Shown piece by piece: positions 52,822 to 60,980 of a stretch of 64,000 nt of DNA (position 1 is the first letter of the stretch; every line of letters begins with the position of its first letter). The DNA lies in the NCBI GenBank assembly GCA_963747985.1, contig CAVVHG010000009.1:62001-126000 (forward strand), read 5' to 3'. Below the pieces are notes generated by a model. The model had not been told where the DNA came from. It was given only the letters and a program-made list of their open reading frames with translations, and made no database searches. The position numbers were made by a program, and so were the translations under genes. The DNA is from JACADW01 sp963747985 (GTDB lineage: Bacteria; Acidobacteriota; UBA6911).

Positions 52822-54324
52822 CTACGCAGGTCCGAGGCGCTCCAGTCTCAGGTCTGTAACGAACACGGACCCGCGGTCGACGAAAAAGCCGAAGTGACCG
52901 TTTGCGCCCGGATCGACCGCTGCCTCGAGATCCAGCATGTTCTTCCAGGAAGCTCGTATGCGACCACCCCGGATTTCGAGGACGAGCCGGTACGCGATGT
53001 TGTCTCCGATATTGAACCACGACCTGGCAATAATCTCGCGGTTGCCGGACCTGTTCCGGGCCAGATAAACCTTCCCGTCAGGCGAATAGCGGCTGGTCAA
53101 CGAGGCCTCGATTGCTCCGCTCCCGTCGGGAGCTGCCAGCGCGATGCCCCCGATGCGCTCGCCCGCCGCCTTGCTCGCCGTCAGGGTGAGGCGCGCATCG
53201 TGGAGCGGCGAGGTGTCGATCAGGACCATGGCCCGCTCGCTCCTCGCGGTCAGGCGCAGGTGGCCGTCGACGATCGTGGCCCTGGCATCGGCGCCAACGA
53301 TCTTCAGGCGCTCGAGCAGGAGTTGCGAATTCCCGCCAAGAGTCAGGTAACGATCCTTTTCGGATCCCTGGCTGCCCGGCTGGAATCCGGCCGAGATGAA
53401 GTCCTCGAAAGGGAAGTGCTGTGACTTCTGGATAACAAGGATTCGTCCATCCGGGTAGAGGTGCACCATTGTATACCCGAAGGGTGAAGAGACGTTTGCC
53501 ACCCGCACCAGGATGGGGACTCCCCCGAGAAAACTGATCGAGTTACGGTGCATATGGCCGCACAGGACGGCCTTCACACAGCCGGAAGCGGCAATCAGCG
53601 TCTCGAAATCCGCAGCGTTCACCCAGCCGGCCGGAGGAACGTGCGTGCAGATGACCACCTTCAACCTGCGCGTGGAGGCATCTTCAAGACTGCCCCTGAG
53701 CCAATTGAATTGCGCCGGATCGAGCCCGAAAACCTCCCCATGACCATACCGGCCTTGCGGGTTGGCCAGAAGGCAGTTGACCCCTATGATGCGCCAGCCC
53801 TGCAGATCATCGTAGCGGTAGGGGGCGCCGAAATCTCGGCTCCACGCTTCGAGCTGGGAGTCGCTCTCATACCGCGGATCCAGGGTTTCATGGTTGCCGG
53901 GCAAGGGCATGCAGGGATGGGAAAGGCCGCTGTAGAACCGCTTGGCGAACGCCAGTTGCCGCCCGTATTCCTCAGGCGGCGGAAAGAACGAATCTCCGGC
54001 GCTGATGACATCCCCGGCATGGACGGACAGGTCGGGCTTCTCCTCGTTCAGGGCTTCCACCAGGTCGGGCATCCGCCGGTCGGTGCTGGTCGTGATTTGG
54101 CTGCCGTCTCCCCAGTTCTCGAGGTGCCCCGGCCAGTAGTGGTGATCGCACACGAATGCGACCTTGCAGTCAGCGCCCGGCGGCACGAACCCTGCCGAAT
54201 AGACGGTTTCGCCGGGCTCGGCCGGCTGGGGGAATGCTCTCCTGCCGGTGAAAGAAGCGGTGGTAAGAGCTGCTGACGAAAGCTTCAGAAAAGAACGTCG
54301 GTCGATATAGTGTCGCGATGCCAT
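52822..54324 (-). CDS. Tat-exported metallophosphoesterase (calcineurin-like)
   Basis: 500 residues. Twin-arginine signal 'DRRSFLKLSSAALTTASFTG'. The five metal-binding blocks are visible in order: 'VCDHHYW', 'HAGDVISAG', 'LPGNHET', 'ICTHVPP' and 'LCGHMHRN'. Residues after about 310 form a beta-rich C-terminal domain that may bind the substrate or glycans. Likely a phosphodiesterase or phosphatase acting outside the membrane. Confidence 0.85.
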   Translation of the reverse strand: MASRHYIDRRSFLKLSSAALTTASFTGRRAFPQPAEPGETVYSAGFVPPGADCKVAFVCDHHYWPGHLENWGDGSQITTSTDRRMPDLVEALNEEKPDLSVHAGDVISAGDSFFPPPEEYGRQLAFAKRFYSGLSHPCMPLPGNHETLDPRYESDSQLEAWSRDFGAPYRYDDLQGWRIIGVNCLLANPQGRYGHGEVFGLDPAQFNWLRGSLEDASTRRLKVVICTHVPPAGWVNAADFETLIAASGCVKAVLCGHMHRNSISFLGGVPILVRVANVSSPFGYTMVHLYPDGRILVIQKSQHFPFEDFISAGFQPGSQGSEKDRYLTLGGNSQLLLERLKIVGADARATIVDGHLRLTARSERAMVLIDTSPLHDARLTLTASKAAGERIGGIALAAPDGSGAIEASLTSRYSPDGKVYLARNRSGNREIIARSWFNIGDNIAYRLVLEIRGGRIRASWKNMLDLEAAVDPGANGHFGFFVDRGSVFVTDLRLERLGPA

Positions 54325-54385
54325 TCTGGGGCTCCCTTCACGAGTGCGTGGCGTTGCGATTCAGATGCATGGGTGGCGAGCGCTT

Positions 54386-55648
54386 TCAGAGCGTGCGCGC
54401 CAGGCGTCGAATGGTTTCGAGGCAGGCCCGCGTAGCGTGATAAGGGCCGCGCCAGGGGCCGGCCTTCGTGCCGTCGATTTTTCCATCGGGATCTATCGCC
54501 GCGTACCATTCGCCGTATTCTCGGTCCACGAAATCGTCGAGGATGAACTGCGCCTCGAGTTCGAATGCCTCCATGTATTTGGGGAGGCCCGTCAACTGGT
54601 AGGCGTTCAGGGTTCCGACCAGCGCCTCAGCCTGCTGCCACCATTCTTTGCGCTTCATGTCGGCGGGGCCTGAGGCCGGTCCCTCGAGGTAAAGCCCGCC
54701 GCGCTGGTTGTCAAAACCATCGCGCAGAGCGTGATCAACAAGCGCCAGGCAAGCCCGCTCAACCTTCGGGTCCCGGTTGCGCCCGACGAGCACCGCAGAC
54801 TCCGTCACGAGCCAGCTCATCTCCATATCAAGGCCGTACAGGCATCGGGTCGAATCGCCGTCCCGGTCGACGGGCTGCCAATCGTCGGCAAAGTAAAATC
54901 GTGCATAGCCCTGTTCCAGATCCACCACCCTGTAAGCGAAGATATTCACCAATTCCTCAACGCGAATGAGGACGCTTGTTTCCGCTGTCACGTCGTAGAG
55001 CGTGGCCAGCGCCTCGAGGATGCCGAGGTGCCAATCCGAGGACTTCCGGCCGTGTGAGTCAGCGAGGACCGGATGAACCTCCGCATCCGGTGCGACACAC
55101 GACGAGGCCGCCGCTCCTGATCCGTGTTGGTAGTCAAGAAGCGGTTGCCAGTCCTCGGTGAAGGCGACATGGTAGCCCCCATGCACGTTGTCATGCGCGC
55201 GGCGCTCCATGATTTCAAACAGGTCCAAAGCCTCCTGGCGGGCTTGCGCCTCATTGAACGCCAACGCGTACTCGGCCAGCCCCTCGAGGACATATGACAT
55301 CGGGTTGAGCAGTTTCATGCCATCGATCAATTGACCTTGGCGATCAACCAGCCAGTAGTAGCCTCCGCGCTTCGCGTCCCGGAACTTAGTGCGCAGGAAT
55401 CTCAGCAGATGCGCGGCTGCCTCCGCGTAAATGGGCTCGGGATACCGTCGATAGACTTCAGAAAAGGCCCACAAGAGCCGTGCCTGCTGTGCCACGGACT
55501 TTGTCCCGGGAGGGACCGGGTTACCTTGCCGGTCAAGCCAGCCCACAGCCCCGCCGCATTGGCGGTCGATGCCGTGGTCGATCCAGAATTGCAGGATGCT
55601 GTGCAGAAGATTGTCGCGAAACTCAACCATCCAATCTCGCTTCGGCAT
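54386..55648 (-). CDS. N-acylglucosamine/cellobiose 2-epimerase family protein
   Basis: 420 residues, (alpha/alpha)6-barrel. 'NLLHSILQFWIDHGIDRQCG' and 'GTKSVAQQARLLWAFSEVYR' are the AGE opening blocks. 'GGYHVAFTEDWQPLLD' and 'EWWQQAEALVGTLNAYQLTG' hold conserved His, Arg and Glu residues of the catalytic pocket. Interconverts C2 epimers such as GlcNAc/ManNAc, or cellobiose/Glc-Man. GGGAGG five bases upstream of the ATG sets the start. Fits an amino-sugar recycling role alongside nagB. Confidence 0.9.
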   Translation of the reverse strand: MPKRDWMVEFRDNLLHSILQFWIDHGIDRQCGGAVGWLDRQGNPVPPGTKSVAQQARLLWAFSEVYRRYPEPIYAEAAAHLLRFLRTKFRDAKRGGYYWLVDRQGQLIDGMKLLNPMSYVLEGLAEYALAFNEAQARQEALDLFEIMERRAHDNVHGGYHVAFTEDWQPLLDYQHGSGAAASSCVAPDAEVHPVLADSHGRKSSDWHLGILEALATLYDVTAETSVLIRVEELVNIFAYRVVDLEQGYARFYFADDWQPVDRDGDSTRCLYGLDMEMSWLVTESAVLVGRNRDPKVERACLALVDHALRDGFDNQRGGLYLEGPASGPADMKRKEWWQQAEALVGTLNAYQLTGLPKYMEAFELEAQFILDDFVDREYGEWYAAIDPDGKIDGTKAGPWRGPYHATRACLETIRRLARTL

Positions 55649-55860
55649 GCGGCCTCCCGGTTTGTGCGTGCCATTGTACCAACGCGAATGCGAGATTGGT
55701 GCCATATCTGACGTGGACAAATCCTTACGGTCTCCTCACCAATCGGTGCTAACCTTCTCCTGTCGGGAAAGAGCAGGAAAGAGAATCTCGTTGGGCTGGT
55801 TCAACCGCTACCTCGTGCCGGGACGTTCTGGTCCCGTCCGCCTGTGTGGGAGGACGTGTC

Positions 55861-56268
55861 ATGAACTTTAGCAGGGTCGCCAGGTTTCAGCCATACGCGC
55901 TTTCACTCCTTCGTATCGTGGCAGGATTCACCTTCTCGCTGCACGGCATGCAGAAACTATTCGGAGCTTTCGGCGGAATGGGAGGGAAGGGGGCGACGGC
56001 CGACCCGTTCTCTCAGCTCTGGACTGCCGGCATCCTCGAATGCTTCGGTGGTTTGCTCGTCTGTGCCGGGCTCTTTACCCGGCTGATTGCGTTCATTCTC
56101 TCCGGTGAGATGGCCGTAGCCTATTTCACGGCGCACGCGCCGCGCGGCTTCTGGCCGATCCTCAGCGGAGGGGAACTGGCCGTCCTGTACTGCTTCGTTT
56201 TCCTCTATTTTGTTTTTGCGGGCCCCGGCCCGTGGAGCCTGGACAAGGCCGCTCGAGGGAAGATGTGA
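55861..56268 (+). CDS. DoxX-family membrane protein
   Basis: 135 residues with four transmembrane helices. 'LSLLRIVAGFTFSLHGMQKL' and 'ILECFGGLLVCAGLFTRLIA' are the family signature segments. GGGAGGA lies just upstream of the ATG. Function in this family is poorly defined; some members take part in thiol or quinone redox balance. Confidence 0.88.
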   Translation: MNFSRVARFQPYALSLLRIVAGFTFSLHGMQKLFGAFGGMGGKGATADPFSQLWTAGILECFGGLLVCAGLFTRLIAFILSGEMAVAYFTAHAPRGFWPILSGGELAVLYCFVFLYFVFAGPGPWSLDKAARGKM

Positions 56269-56580
56269 GGGAACCGGCTCCCTGTCGATCCCCTGGACCG
56301 CATGGGTGCCGAAAAACCGGGCACTCGAGCGGGCCGTGGCCCGCACCCAAGAGTGCATCCGCACTGATCTCGGCGATGCTCGCGCCTTCAGCCTCGATAC
56401 GCCAAAGAGTCCTGGACACAGGATAGAGGCAATCCGCGCGGCCGCTGCGGGCTGATCCTCACTCGGTGCCAAAAGCCGTCCCCTTTTTCACCGGCGGCAG
56501 ACTTGTCCGTTCCAGGGCTGGACTCCGTGGCCATTCCCAGTTCGCTGCAGAAGCGCTCGGGAAGCCAGCACGAAGGGATG
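56269..56580. other. Intergenic with an unrecognised open fragment
   Basis: The frame 56307-56454 reads 'RALERAVARTQECIRTDLGD' and ends at a stop. It has coding-like composition but no start or family, so it may be the relic of a lost gene. The stretch leads into the dispersed hairpin element. Confidence 0.25.
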
Positions 56581-56650
56581 GAACAGATCAGCCCGGGGTG
56601 CAAACCCCGGGAAAGCGGATTCACATGCCATACCAACCCCGAAAGGGTTG
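56581..56650. repeat. Dispersed hairpin element, second locus
   Basis: Begins 'gaacagatcagcccggggtg', identical to 9686 onward. Hairpins CCCGGGGT-GCAA-ACCCCGGG (56592-56611) and CAACCCC-GAA-AGGGTTG (56634-56650) follow at nearly the same spacing as in the copy at 9686-9757. Lies upstream of the rhamnosidase gene. Confidence 0.75.
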
Positions 56651-56796
56651 AACAGAGTCTATGCCACGCCGGACGCACCGTCGTGGCGGGCGACTCCCTC
56701 GGCTGCTCCTGTCCGAATCAGAGCGTCAACTTCAGCCGGGTTGACTGCGGCCGGATGTCACGCGCAGTATAAAGAGATCGCCAGGAGACTTCCGAT

Positions 56797-59505
56797 ATGA
56801 AACGCTTCCTCATTTTGCTGGCTTTTGCACAGCTGACGTCATTTTCCCTGACTGCCCCCGACGCCGCCCTCAAGCCTGTCGGGCTCCGCTGCGAGTATCT
56901 CCAGGATCCGCTCGGGATAGACGTCGTGAAGCCGAGGCTGAGCTGGGAATTCAACCCTGTCGAGGGCCATCGAGGATTGCGTCAGGGCGGCTACCAGGTC
57001 CTGGTTGCGGGCAGCAAGACAAAGATTGATGCCCAAGAGGGTGACTTGTGGGACAGCAGCCGCGTCGACTCCGATCAATCCGTCAGCGTGGTGTATGGCG
57101 GCAGGGAACTCACATCCCGGATGCAGTGCTACTGGAAGGTGCGCGTATGGGACCAGGAGGGGAACGTGTCCGGCTGGAGTCGTCCCGCCCGCTGGACAAT
57201 GGGACTCCTCAAGCCGGAAGAGTGGCGGGGCAAGTGGATAGGTACATCGTCAGGAACGGCGCCGGACCAGGTGACACCCTGGTTCAGAAAGACCCTCTCG
57301 ATCCCCGCCCGTCCGCAAAGCGCCTATGCCTACGTCGCCTCGATCGGTTATCACGAGCTTTACATTAACGGCAGCAGAGTAGGGGACGCGGTATTGTCAC
57401 CCTCGGTTTCTGACCTGGCCCGCCGCGTCAGGTATGTTACCTACGATATCTCCAGCCTGCTGGCTCCGGGTGAGAACTGCATCGGAGTCTGGCTCGGTAA
57501 TGGCTGGGCGTCGCACCCCGAATACAAGCTCAGGGGGAGCGCGGGATTTCTCCTGCAGATGGAGGCTGCACTCGAGAACGGTTCGGAGGTTGTTGTCGCG
57601 AGCGATGCGTCCTGGAAGACGCATGCGAGCCCGCTGACGGGCATCGGCCACTGGAAGGCAAGGGAGTTTGGGGGGGAACGATACGATGCCCGGCAGGAAA
57701 TGCCGGGATGGAGCGCGACGAAATTCCGTGACTCGGATTGGGGGCAGGTCAAGCTGTTGGATTACCATACGCCGGCGATCACTGCCGAGATGATCGAACC
57801 GAATAGACTCGTGCGGAAGCTCGAGCCCGTATCGATTCAGCAGCGCCCGGACGGTTCCGTTCGAGTCGACATGGGGCGGAGCTACACGGGCTGGTTTGAG
57901 ATCGCCCTTAAGGGATCGGTTGGGCGCGAGATTTCGCTGGAATACTCAGAACGGGAAAACGAGCTGGCCTCCCACAGCCAGCGTGACGTGTATATCTGTT
58001 CGGGCAAAGGCGAGGAACGCTTCCGCAGTCGATTCAACTATCATGCGTTCCGCTGGGTGACCATCCGCAACCTCGGATATTTGCCCGCGAAGGGCGACCT
58101 GGTGGGTTACCTCGTGCGTACCGATTTCCGCCCGGCCGCCACCTTTTCATGTTCCAATCCTTTGTTAAACAGGCTTCACGAGATCATGTCATGGACCTAT
58201 GAATCGCTGGCGCTCGGCGGTTACCTCGTCGATTGCCCTCACCGGGAACGGCTGGGATATGGTGGCGACGCACACGCGACCATGGAGACGGGGCTGAGCC
58301 AGTTTCGCACCGAAGCTCTATACACGAAATGGCTCCAGGACTGGCGCGACACACAGGCGCCGAGCGGAGAAATGCCGCACACCGCGCCGCAGATGGATGG
58401 GGGCGGCGGGCCGGCCTGGGGCGGCATCTGCGTTGTTCTGCCGTGGGAGCTCTATCGCCGCTATGGGGACATCCGGATCCTGGAAACCTCCTACACCTCC
58501 GCTCAGAAGTGGCTCGAATTCCTGGATTCGAAGTCGTCGGGCGACCTGCTGCAGCCCTTCACTTCCTTCAGCACGCCTGGCCAGCGGATCTGGAGCTTCC
58601 TGGGCGACTGGGTACCGCCGGGACGGGGGCAGGAACCTGCCGATCGGGTCGACGAGCGGTCGACGCATTTTTTCAACAACTGCTATTGGATCCTCAACCT
58701 CAGAATCGCGGCGGACTGGGCCGAGGTCCTTGGGCATAACGACGACGCCCGGCGTTACCGCGCGCGGGCCGACCAGGTTTCGGCCCGGGCACACCGGACA
58801 TTCTTCGATGCGAGCCGGAAAACCTACGCCAACGGGGAACAGACATACCTGGTGTTTCCACTTGCCGCAGGAGTCGTTCCTGAGGAACTGCGCGCCGATG
58901 TCCTGGGCCGGCTCGAGGAGCGCATAAAGGTGGAGGACAAGGGTCACATCAACGCCGGCATGCACGGCACCTGGCTGCTCTATCGCTACCTGGGTCGCCT
59001 CGGGCGAGACGACCTCCTCGCCACGATGATGGAGCAGCTGACGTATCCGTCGTGGGGGTACATGCTCGAGCAGGGAGCCACGACCGTCTGGGAGGAATGG
59101 AACGGCGACAATTCCAGGCTGCACTCAACCCTGATGGGTGCCGGCCAGTGGTTTACGGAGGACGTGGCAGGCATCCGCCCGGGCGAAAAGACACCGGGGT
59201 ACAAGAACTTCGTCCTTCGTCCTGTCACGATCGCAGGACTCGATTCGGCGGCCGCGACATTTCAGTCGCCTTACGGTGAGATCCGTAGCGAATGGAAGTC
59301 CGGAGGGGGCACGTTTCGCTGGCACTTCCGGGTGCCCCCGAACACGACCGCCACGGTTTATGTGCCGGCATCAAGACCGGACGCGGTCACTGAAGGTGCG
59401 AAGGCTGCCTCGGAGGCGTCAGGCGTCAAGTTCCTGAAGATGGAAAAGGGCAGGGCCGTCTTCGAAGTGGCGTCCGGCATCTACGACTTCACATCAGGGG
59501 ACTGA
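56797..59505 (+). CDS. GH78 alpha-L-rhamnosidase, secreted
   Basis: 902 residues. Sec signal at the N-terminus. 'LRCEYLQDPLGIDVVKPRLS' is the GH78 opening, followed by fibronectin-like and lectin-like beta domains ('IGYHELYINGSRVGDAVLSP'). The (alpha/alpha)6 catalytic domain has 'DCPHRERLGYGGDAH' at about 479-493 with the general acid Glu. 'TVWEEWNGDN' is a second conserved acidic block, and a beta C-terminal domain closes. Releases terminal rhamnose from plant or microbial glycans. Confidence 0.94.
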   Translation: MKRFLILLAFAQLTSFSLTAPDAALKPVGLRCEYLQDPLGIDVVKPRLSWEFNPVEGHRGLRQGGYQVLVAGSKTKIDAQEGDLWDSSRVDSDQSVSVVYGGRELTSRMQCYWKVRVWDQEGNVSGWSRPARWTMGLLKPEEWRGKWIGTSSGTAPDQVTPWFRKTLSIPARPQSAYAYVASIGYHELYINGSRVGDAVLSPSVSDLARRVRYVTYDISSLLAPGENCIGVWLGNGWASHPEYKLRGSAGFLLQMEAALENGSEVVVASDASWKTHASPLTGIGHWKAREFGGERYDARQEMPGWSATKFRDSDWGQVKLLDYHTPAITAEMIEPNRLVRKLEPVSIQQRPDGSVRVDMGRSYTGWFEIALKGSVGREISLEYSERENELASHSQRDVYICSGKGEERFRSRFNYHAFRWVTIRNLGYLPAKGDLVGYLVRTDFRPAATFSCSNPLLNRLHEIMSWTYESLALGGYLVDCPHRERLGYGGDAHATMETGLSQFRTEALYTKWLQDWRDTQAPSGEMPHTAPQMDGGGGPAWGGICVVLPWELYRRYGDIRILETSYTSAQKWLEFLDSKSSGDLLQPFTSFSTPGQRIWSFLGDWVPPGRGQEPADRVDERSTHFFNNCYWILNLRIAADWAEVLGHNDDARRYRARADQVSARAHRTFFDASRKTYANGEQTYLVFPLAAGVVPEELRADVLGRLEERIKVEDKGHINAGMHGTWLLYRYLGRLGRDDLLATMMEQLTYPSWGYMLEQGATTVWEEWNGDNSRLHSTLMGAGQWFTEDVAGIRPGEKTPGYKNFVLRPVTIAGLDSAAATFQSPYGEIRSEWKSGGGTFRWHFRVPPNTTATVYVPASRPDAVTEGAKAASEASGVKFLKMEKGRAVFEVASGIYDFTSGD

Positions 59506-59717
59506 CGACGATAACCGGATGATTCCAAGAGCAACAAGAGCAAGAGGATCAAAATTCCCCTGACAAAGAGTGGCTTAGCCGCAATAATCCAAAGGGGATC
59601 GGAAAGCCAGTAGTTCTGGATCCGGCATAACGCTGGCGGCAAGCGCCCCGCACGCGGCTCGGATCTTTCTCTTTGGTCGGCGATTGTCAGCGTTGACCCT
59701 CGCCCCACGCCTATTCT

Positions 59718-59743
59718 CCCGGATGCTTCATGAATTATCCGGG
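59718..59743. repeat. Copy of MITE end motif
   Basis: CCCGGAT-gcTTCATGAAtt-ATCCGGG, near-palindromic, nearly the same as the right end of the element at 26558-26742. The rest of the 301-bp gap 59506-59806 holds no gene I can support. Confidence 0.55.
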
Positions 59744-59806
59744 CCGGGGCCTGAATCAAGCCTCCCTGTTCAGGGCTTCCACTGGAGATTGATATACCTG
59801 CCGTCG

Positions 59807-60826
59807 TCAGTCCCCGGGAACCTTCTCCACGAGCGGCAGGACCGTCTGGTCGATCCAGTTCTCATCGCCCCCGGCCGGAACGTTTTCAAACAGCATCCAA
59901 TCCTCGACGTGTTCCACGCTTTGACCCGGCTGAAGCACGGTAAGCGGGGCGAGGCTCTCGAGCTCGAGGAAGCCGGGTTCGGTGTAGAGTTCGAAATTGC
60001 AGCCGTAGTCGGGATACTTCGCACTCGGCGCTGGAAGTACATGCTTCACGAAGAGTCGACTGTCCCGGTAATAGGCGCCCCAACCGGCGGGAACGTAGAT
60101 GCCGCCCATCTGTTCCCTGAAACGACCTGTGTGCACAAGGTCTGCGAAGAGCTGAACGTATTTTGCACCCAGCCGCCACCGGGGATCTGAGAAGTCCGTG
60201 TATGACCAGACCGCGAACACGCTCTCCGGCAGAAGATGGTCTTTGCCGATGGGAGCCCGCGGGGGCAAGGGCAGAATGGCGCGGCCGCCGGCCTCCATGA
60301 CCGACAGGCCCCACGGTGCGAGTTCTGTCGCGGCCTGAGAACGATTGGTGATCCGGTGCAGTACCTTCACGTGCGTGCCCGTCGGTGCGAGCGCAATCTC
60401 CATGGATTTCTGAAGGCCGGTAACCGGACTTGCTCGTTCCTCGACCGGCGCTGTCAGCACCAGGGTGTTCCCCACAGTGCGGGCCTCCACCTCGAAGTTG
60501 TCCGGGTAGTAAGTTCTCTCCGTTTCCGGGGAAATCCAGAACCGGTGCCCGCCGTAGCTGAGAAACCTGTTGCCTCCGGTTTTGCCCGCATCCTCGGAAA
60601 ACTCGTGAAACTCGTTGCGCCCCCCGACAAAACCGTAGCGGAGTATCCTGGGGCCCACGTCGGCGAGAACATACAGCTCCACTTTGTCGTTGGCCATCCT
60701 GTAGACTCTCCGCCAACCGCGATAGTCGACCTTTTCCATAACAACCTCGGCGAAAACCGTGCACGTGAAAGAGAAGAACAGCGCCTGGCATCCGGCGACG
60801 ACGAAGAGATATCTTGCGAGGACCAT
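59807..60826 (-). CDS. Secreted DUF4380 protein (aldose-epimerase-like fold)
   Basis: 339 residues. Signal peptide, then 'YRMANDKVELYVLADVGPRI' and 'GGNRFLSYGGHRFWISPETE', the core of DUF4380. The all-beta pattern resembles galactose-mutarotase folds, so a sugar-binding role is plausible, but no activity is known to me. The ATG at 60824-60826 is chosen because it places the signal peptide first. Divergent from the GH2 gene, sharing 154 bp. Confidence 0.75.
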   Translation of the reverse strand: MVLARYLFVVAGCQALFFSFTCTVFAEVVMEKVDYRGWRRVYRMANDKVELYVLADVGPRILRYGFVGGRNEFHEFSEDAGKTGGNRFLSYGGHRFWISPETERTYYPDNFEVEARTVGNTLVLTAPVEERASPVTGLQKSMEIALAPTGTHVKVLHRITNRSQAATELAPWGLSVMEAGGRAILPLPPRAPIGKDHLLPESVFAVWSYTDFSDPRWRLGAKYVQLFADLVHTGRFREQMGGIYVPAGWGAYYRDSRLFVKHVLPAPSAKYPDYGCNFELYTEPGFLELESLAPLTVLQPGQSVEHVEDWMLFENVPAGGDENWIDQTVLPLVEKVPGD

Positions 60827-60980
60827 AACCTTCGGACCCTGTCTCGAATCAGCGCTCACGTTCCACCCCGGCGCCGCTCGCAGCAACTGCTGACCGTCAA
60901 TCCGTCAACGAAAACGATTGTAAGTTAAGGCGGCCACAAGCAGTATGGGATTTTCCCGCCTGTGAATGGGGGTACCACTT

